Shown: positions 57,838-64,000 of the stretch, piece after piece | Numbering within the stretch: position 1 is the first letter of the stretch | Layout of the letters: each line of letters opens with the position of its first letter | DNA from: Klebsormidium nitens | Taxonomy: Eukaryota; Streptophyta; Klebsormidiophyceae; Klebsormidiales; Klebsormidiaceae | NCBI GenBank assembly: GCA_000708835.1 | Contig: DF237375.1 | Span: 1 to 64,000, forward strand | Reading direction: 5' to 3' | DNA: 64,000 nt | Made by a program: the position numbers and the translations under genes | Notes under the pieces: model-generated | Told to the model about the DNA's origin: nothing | Database searches by the model: none | Seen by the model: the letters and a program-made list of their open reading frames with translations, nothing else

Positions 57838-60800
57838 ATGGCGGTGCGAGCGGCCCAGCGAGTGGGCGCCAGCAACACTGCCAAGTGGTTTGCCGACCGC
57901 ACACGAATCGCAGCCTCGCCAGTCAAAGCAGGGAATTGCTTGGTTACTGCTCTAGCTGTTGAAACAGATTGCTCAAGGGGGGTCAGTCTGTTCATCTCAG
58001 CACTTAGCAGGAAAACCACTGTCTCCAACTTGAAACAGTGTGCTTCAGTCGCCGGATTCCCAATCGTCAACCTAAGTCCACCACTCAGGGGCGTCCGCAA
58101 TAAAAGAAGGAGCTCCGCCATCCCACGAGCTTCGGCCACCGCTCTCACATCATCGAATGATGAAGCAACTCACAACAACTTACAGCAGGAGCACTACGAC
58201 AGAGACTATGCAGCCTACATCCAGGAGGTTCCACCTAAAGTCACGGAGTCCTTGGAAAAGATTGTAAATGCCGCCAGTTTGAAACCGTCTCACAAGGTGT
58301 TAGACTGCGGCTGTGGACCGGGCCGCTTGATCCCCCATATACTGGCGGCTGGAGTGGAAGATGTAGTAGCGGTTGACCTGTCTATCATGATGATTGCCCT
58401 GGTGAAAGAGCAGTTTGACAATGTGCGCTGCTGGCAAGGGGATATAGTGAATCTGCCTCCAGCGTTCGGGCCTTTTGATGCAATCTTTGTGAACGAAGTC
58501 CTGGAGAGTGTGCATTCGCAGGAGGCGGTGCTGAAAGCAGTGGCCGGATTGCTCCAACCAGGTATGATATCTACTGTTTTTGGCTTTCCTTGCTCTGCTT
58601 ACTAGACTGAGAAACCCATGGGGGGTTGGTGCAGTGGTGATGGCAAAGTGCTTGTGCGGTGCAGGTAGACAATGATAAGTACACCACCTCCTTATCGTGC
58701 TTCTATTTCAAGGGAAAGTTTATCTCTTGGACTTAAAGGAATCATCCCCTAAAACGACGTATGGTCGGACATTCAAACTTCAGACCTTCCTGTCACTGTA
58801 CCAAGGAGAAGCACCCCATCAGATGACGTCTGGTCGTACATATTGAACTCACAGACTATCCTGTCAGTCAAAACATCACGCAACAGAAGACCTGTCTGCC
58901 TGCAATGAAAGGAGAGTCGTGCCAGGGGCAGTTGCTGAGGAGCTTGTGGTGACCTCGTCATCGCCATCTCACATGCAGGGGGAGCAATCATCATCAGTCA
59001 CTCGCAAGGGCGGCGAGTATCTGAGTTCTACAAGAAAAAGAGTCCTGAGCTCCACCCCCATAGTCTGCCAGATACAGAGGAGCTGAAGAAGCTGGCGGAA
59101 GGCGCCAGTTTAGATGTAGAGGCGTTCACAGATGCTGAGGACTTCTACCTGGCTGTCCTGAGGGTGAGTATGCGCACAGGCGTCACTGTTGATTTTGCAG
59201 GAGCATGTAGCAGTTACTGAATATAATGGGGCAGTGCAGATAGAGACGATGAGCGTCTTTTGTTTGCCTGGGCTCAATCTCCCTTGACGCCCTGCTTGAG
59301 GGTTGTGAAAAGGTCGGGTGCAGGGTGCTCATAGACCCGATTTCCTTCAGGCAAAGACGGCGTTTGTGCCTCCCTAGTTTCGAACAAGGACCGGAGAGTC
59401 AAAAAGGACAAAAGCTCGTGATTGCTGCAAGCTGGATAGCACATGGCCCTTGGGCCGACTGTCATTGTCAAACTCCAGTGTCAATCTGGTGTGGATGCTT
59501 TGTCCCACCAACTCTTTACTCGCCCTGGCCATCTTGAAAACAGAACATCTTCTTTGCCCATGTGCCAAGCACGTGCCACTGCACTGGATCAAAGTGCATA
59601 CCATCTTTTAGAACACCTTGCAGGACTCTCGAGCATCAAGCGAAACGCCTAGGCGAAGGGAAGAGGCGGCAACGTCTGATTGGGAAGATGGTAAGCACCG
59701 AATAGCCTTCGTTTGGAGACACCTATTGGGGAACCGCTCTAGTTCTCGTGGTCAGGGGGGTTCGGAGAATCAAGACTAACTGTACGTTTGAACCAGATTT
59801 TTGAAAGGCCCGAGCAAAGAAGGCGTCGGCAAAAAGAGTATGTCGCATCTGCAAAGCGAGAACACCATCCTGAGGTGTAATCACGTACTTCTTGGTACGA
59901 AGCGGGTGATAGACTGGCATCGAAACAGCAGCAGAGGACCAACTCTCAACGCCACTTTGTCGTTGTTTTCAATAAACAACTACCACGTTCTTCGTCCTCC
60001 AACGCTGACACGGCTTTCACATGTGCAGATTCTTCTGCTGATGTCGGCTTGACACGACCGATTTCGATACGTTTGCATCCTTGGTGCGCGGCAGTGTTAT
60101 GCTTCCCCAAAACCTGACGTTCCTGCGTGTACAGATCCATACTACTTCGCAAAAGCGCCCCTCTACATGAAGACGCCCGTCGTGTCTGGATTCGGCCGGG
60201 GGAGCCGACAGCTTGGATTCCCAACTGGTGAGCTAATGACTCCATTCAAAGCTCCCGAAGAAACTGTAGAAGCGTTCTTACGACACATGTAGTCGAAGTT
60301 CTGGAGTCTTGCGTCTTGATTTTGCAGTTTACAGCGTTGACCAATTGCCCGTACCTAGCCTACTGAAAGCAGCAAAGTCGGTATACAATTTTTCCTTCCA
60401 CGCGAATGCACCTCTGGTTCTTTCGTACCTACAAGTAGTGTCGACAAATCAGTTCGAATTGCGGCTGACGCTTTCAGAAGGAGCCTCGACTCGAAGATTG
60501 AGTAGATTCGAAGGGCACGATTGTGTGCGGAACAGGGCCGATTGTCAGTTCCACAACCTCCTCCCTCGTCCCGATCGAATCATTGTTCCATACCCTTTAG
60601 AGCATTAGGTACAGTGTGTTCAGAACACTCTCTCGACTTTTGATAAGTCCCGTTTGATCAGTGATATCCCTCAGCAAGGTCGTGTGATGCAATCACGTCC
60701 ATCATATTCCGCTGTCCGTTTTCCTTCCGCCAGCAAACCTGGCGCCGGAGCTGCTGGTCAAGGAATTAGACGGGCTGATGAACGGGGTCTACTTCGGCTG

Positions 60801-62018
60801 GGCGCGGCTAGTGGCAGAAGGGAAGGACGACAAAGTCTACAAAATGGTCATGAACGTGGGCAACCGACCGACGTTCGCGGACGGCGCCGGACAGACGATC
60901 GTAAGTGACAAAAGGCGGCGGTTGTCTGTATCGTGCGTGGCTCATTTGAGGCGACCGGTGCAGCGCGTGTAGCTGGCACAGGTCGCCTTCGTGGCTGTCT
61001 TGGTGGATAGCAGGCTGTGAGCCTTGGTCCTTTGAAAGGGCTACACTACATTGAGAAAAGCTGGCTTCAGATACTGGCTGGCCAACACATGAGATACTGT
61101 GTGGCGGATGTGGCGTCAAGCATGAAAGCCCCGCTTTCTGAGTCTCCTTGCGTAGGATCTGCTGCCACGAGGAGGTTGATTGAGGGACGTCTATTGTTGG
61201 TTCTCCGTGTAGACACTCGACAAGGGGGACCTCGTCCGGTCATTTGTGTTTGAGGTTTCGAGAGTGGACGTATCTCGGCAAAGCACTTGCCCACGCGCCA
61301 TTCTCTTGATTTTAAGGTAGCACGTTGGCTGAATGCAGAATGCCAATCGAGGAACCTGTTCATAAGCATCCTCAAAACTTCCTTGACAGCTCAGCGGCTC
61401 AGCAGGATACCCACTATTTGTGCGTCGTCATTGCGGAGGCTGCCGTAGTGCTAACCGTGAAAGTACCCTTGACTCTGGGAGCTCACTCCTTCCATTTCAG
61501 GAAGTTCACGTTTTGAACAAGTACGAGGCGGATTTCTACGGAGATGAGTTGAGGGTCGTGGTTCTAGGCTGCATACGACCGGAGCAGAAGTTTTCGTCCG
61601 TCGGTGAGCGACCTCTCTTAGTGTTCGTACTTTTGAAACAAGTGGGCTTGTGTGAGAACGGCCGCAAGCTTTGGTAATTCCCAGACAGCTTTGCTGCTTT
61701 CAGCTTTTCTATTGGTTTGATTCCTTATTGAGAGTCAAGCTGAGCCGACTGATCCCTCTCAATAACGCCATTTTGACCCCTTCGTTGAATGCTCCTCAAG
61801 AGAACAGGCACAAACGACCTTCGTTTGATTTCATAATTGCTTTCTGTGATACAGCGGATCTAGTGAACCGGATAAAGGAGGACGTGGCCATCACGGAAGA
61901 GGCTCTCGAAGATGACAGTAAGCGACAATTTAGCCGAGACACGTTTCTACTCGGCTAGACGTGCTATCCTTATACGTGACCACCCTCCATATGCGCAGCA
62001 TCAATGCTGCCGGACTAG
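57838..62018 (+). CDS. Plastid-type SAM methyltransferase fused in frame to riboflavin kinase
   Basis: Exons: 57838-58561, 58979-59163, 59624-59690, 60135-60227, 60734-60900, 61501-61603, 61855-61917, 61999-62018. Every junction keeps phase, giving 473 residues. Residues 1 to about 105 are Ala/Ser/Arg-rich, like an organelle transit peptide. Residues about 115-300 form a class I methyltransferase (VLDCGCGPGRLIPHIL, VVAVDLS, a post-motif FDAIFVNEVL, and PGGAIIISH across a splice). A linker of about 20 residues comes from exon 3. Residues about 326-465 form riboflavin kinase (ATP + riboflavin to FMN): GFGRGSRQLGFPTAN, KMVMNVGNRPTFADG, EVHVLNKYEADFYG, EDVAITEEAL. The small terminal exon ends TSMLPD; read-through of the last intron would give another short tail. 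Plant riboflavin kinase is normally fused to a HAD phosphatase, not a methyltransferase. The methyl acceptor is unknown. Confidence 0.8.
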
Positions 62019-62795
62019 ATCCCAGCTTTCTGCCTGATGTAACGACTTGGTGGTAAGGTCAAATTTGGCCATGCACATCCGGATCGGAATGCTTGGGTGG
62101 GGCCTTCGCTTCATTGACAATACCGTATATGAAGCTCCGAGCATTACTAGTCCTTCCATGGTCTGACCATGATTCTTTGTGCATCTTAGGGTGATTCTCA
62201 ATTGTCAAGCATCCGACCAACATCGTGAATTTCAATTTATGTCTAAGGGGCGCTGACTCCTTGCGAACCGTCCGTCCATCATGAAGCGAACCATAACCTA
62301 TGCAACACCGTTGATTGGTTGGCGAGGCTTTGCAGCGTTCGTCGTGAAACATGCACTGATTGGTAGCCTTGCAATATGCATTTGAGGGCCGCGCATATCA
62401 CTTAGGACAACATGTGTTTCAAATGCACACCCGCGTGTAACTTGCATTCGCGAGGGGCATAAGTTGTTCATCAGAATCCGTTCCCGCAGGAGTCACTATT
62501 CAGCGCGTGTGTAGCAGCTAGTCAATCATGACTCAGCCCCAGTGTAGATTGATTGCAGGCCTGCACTGACAGCTGCATATGCCGACTCGATTATGCAAGG
62601 GCCGTACCCAACAGCTCTTAGGAGCAACCTTTGTCTGACCTCTTCAGCCTTGGAACTTTCTAAGCCATTCGCTTGTATAAGCAATTCAAATCGAAAACTC
62701 GTATCCATCATGGAGGGGTTATTGCTGACGGTTAGTCCTTCTAGTTCCTAGTGTCCACCTGCTGCTGCAGAAATGATCTTGACAGTAATGATGCT
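62019..62795. other. Intergenic, convergent 3' ends
   Basis: About 780 bases between the riboflavin kinase stop and the DUF538 stop. I see no gene or repeat here. Confidence 0.5.
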
Positions 62796-63744
62796 CTACT
62801 CCGGCTCGCAGAACTCTGCTTCTTGGGGCTCCTTGAAAGCCTTTTTGGGCCTCGTTTTTGGCAACGCCGTAGCTCTTGTCGCTCCTACGTACCAGTAAAA
62901 GTTCTCCTTGTCGCCGTCTACTGTAATCGAGTGCACCGGCAGCCAGAAGAGCAGCTTCGTTTTCATGCCTTCAATCTCGTCTAGACCTTCCACTGCCACT
63001 CTTGCCGTTATCTTCTGTGCATAGTACACTACCGAGTTGTCAGCGTACGTCACCTCACACTCACCCGGCAACTCGACTACGAATTTGCACGTGTCCTCGT
63101 TGAAGCTGAAGTTCGTCACGCCCTTGGGGAAGATCCCCCTTGGCAGACCCATGGACTCCAAGTAACCATACGCGTCTTTCTTAGAGGCGCGGGTTCCTGT
63201 CGAGTAGAGCGGTAATCAAAACCAAAAAAATCAAGGTTGAGAAAGCACAGCAGGCATAAGACCAGGATACACTATGAAGCCAGATCGAAAAGATGAGCCC
63301 AGACAGCACAATCAGAAAGCTGATCCAGACTCGAACTCAACCAAGATGCTAGAGGTCTAGCAGTGTTCATTTGAGCACCTGGGATGTCAAGGATCTAAAT
63401 GAACCTGGAACCAGCTAAATCCTTTGTTACGAGGCACGTGGCATGATAGAACAGAAAAGACAACGTGGGCTCGCATAGATACTTTTGAAAGAAAGAGGAT
63501 GATCTGACTTTGAGCTCTTGACAAGAGCACCTGAATGCTCTTTAGCTCCCGTTTCAGGGCCACGCAACTTCACTCACAGAACAAGAGAGGTACCGACACC
63601 CCCGACACGAACGGTTCCAGAATCAAGCGCCTCTATAACTAACAGGAGCCTGTCTAGCTGGAGCTTCGAGAAAGAATGAACGGTGACATCATGCTGTGGG
63701 GACTTACCCAGCGAAGTGAATGCTTTCCCAGCATTCTTTGCCAT
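62796..63744 (-). CDS. DUF538 domain protein
   Basis: Two exons, 63744-63708 and 63196-62796 (phase 1), give 145 residues starting MAKNAGKAFTSLG. The domain shows the DUF538 pattern: a small helical start (KKDAYGYLESMGLPRGIFPKG), a beta-rich core (CKFVVELPGECEV, YYAQKITARVAVEGLDEIEGM) and the Trp-containing block LLFWLPVHSITVDG. The end is Lys/Glu-rich. Unlike many land-plant members it has no signal peptide, so a cytosolic location is likely. The biochemical function of DUF538 is unsettled. An in-frame upstream ATG would add six residues (MYHTQN); a run ATTATATG about 110 bases upstream could be a TATA element. Confidence 0.85.
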
Positions 63745-64000
63745 GTTCTGCGTATGGTACATAGAACAATCAGAGTCAGTCCGGCTTTTAGGAAGACACA
63801 GCCTTGGAGCCATCTGTCTGCAGTTGTAATCCTGCCTCCCTGACCTCATCAGCATATAATGAGGCACGGCTCTTTAACAACCATCATGTCTCGGTCAACC
63901 ATTGAATTTGATAAGCATCAAAGCTTTTGAGCACCAAATTTCAGCTGGCTTGAAAACCAGAAGCCAATAGAAGTGCTCCTGTCTTGAAGCCTAACAACAA
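63745..64000. other. Upstream flank of the DUF538 gene
   Basis: The last 256 bases hold the DUF538 5' leader and promoter side. No other gene is visible before the window ends. Confidence 0.4.

Noticed and set aside
59164-60134. Separate methyltransferase and riboflavin kinase genes
   Set aside because: A 67-base exon at 59624-59690 joins both sides in phase with good splice sites, and the kinase lacks its own suitable start. The possibility remains and is listed as the refuting result.

Overview
The window is nuclear DNA from a photosynthetic eukaryote, most likely a streptophyte (charophyte-grade) green alga of the Klebsormidium kind. The species is an inference. Genes have many short exons with clear GT-AG introns. 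The gene set mixes plant-lineage families (F-box+LysM protein, expansin, plant-type endo-beta-mannosidase, DUF538, thylakoid-lumen FKBP) with families I would not expect in land plants (PLD-type phosphatidylglycerophosphate synthase, ABCD4-type transporter). I had no database, so product names rest on motifs and remembered family features. Gene models were built by hand from splice sites, and reading phase was checked at each junction.

Layout. 1-3.9 kb: decayed non-LTR retrotransposon (RT, RNase H, zinc knuckle) ending in an OTU-type protease domain. 5.1-6.6 kb (+): F-box/LysM gene. 7.8-10.4 kb (-): NOT4-type RING gene. 11.05-11.59 kb: long foldback repeat. 15.3-18.8 kb (+): single-pass membrane protein with Cys-rich ectodomain and a repeat tail. 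20.2-23.9 kb (-): Gln/Ala-rich protein. 25.7-28.6 kb (-): mitochondrial-type PGS1. 29.5-40.0 kb (+): 16-exon GH2 endo-beta-mannosidase. 41.3-44.4 kb (-): lumenal FKBP. 46.0-48.9 kb (-): expansin-like protein. 50.6-57.1 kb (-): ABCD4-like ABC transporter with a very large inserted linker. 57.8-62.0 kb (+): methyltransferase joined in frame to riboflavin kinase. 62.8-63.7 kb (-): DUF538 protein. The stretches between are intergenic and mostly featureless.

The most unusual signal is not a gene. Introns of at least five unrelated genes carry decayed tandem copies of their own 3' splice junction (end of the intron plus the first tens of bases of the exon) stacked just upstream of the real exon. 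The mannosidase gene has six such copies, the ABC transporter three, the Gln/Ala-rich gene and PGS1 two each, and the membrane-protein gene one. Several copies keep a usable-looking AG. This suggests recurrent tandem duplication at splice acceptors as a route of intron growth and a source of cryptic acceptors in this genome.

The genes do not form a pathway. Two divergent pairs (PGS1/mannosidase and ABCD4/methyltransferase-riboflavin kinase) share short intergenic regions that may hold bidirectional promoters.
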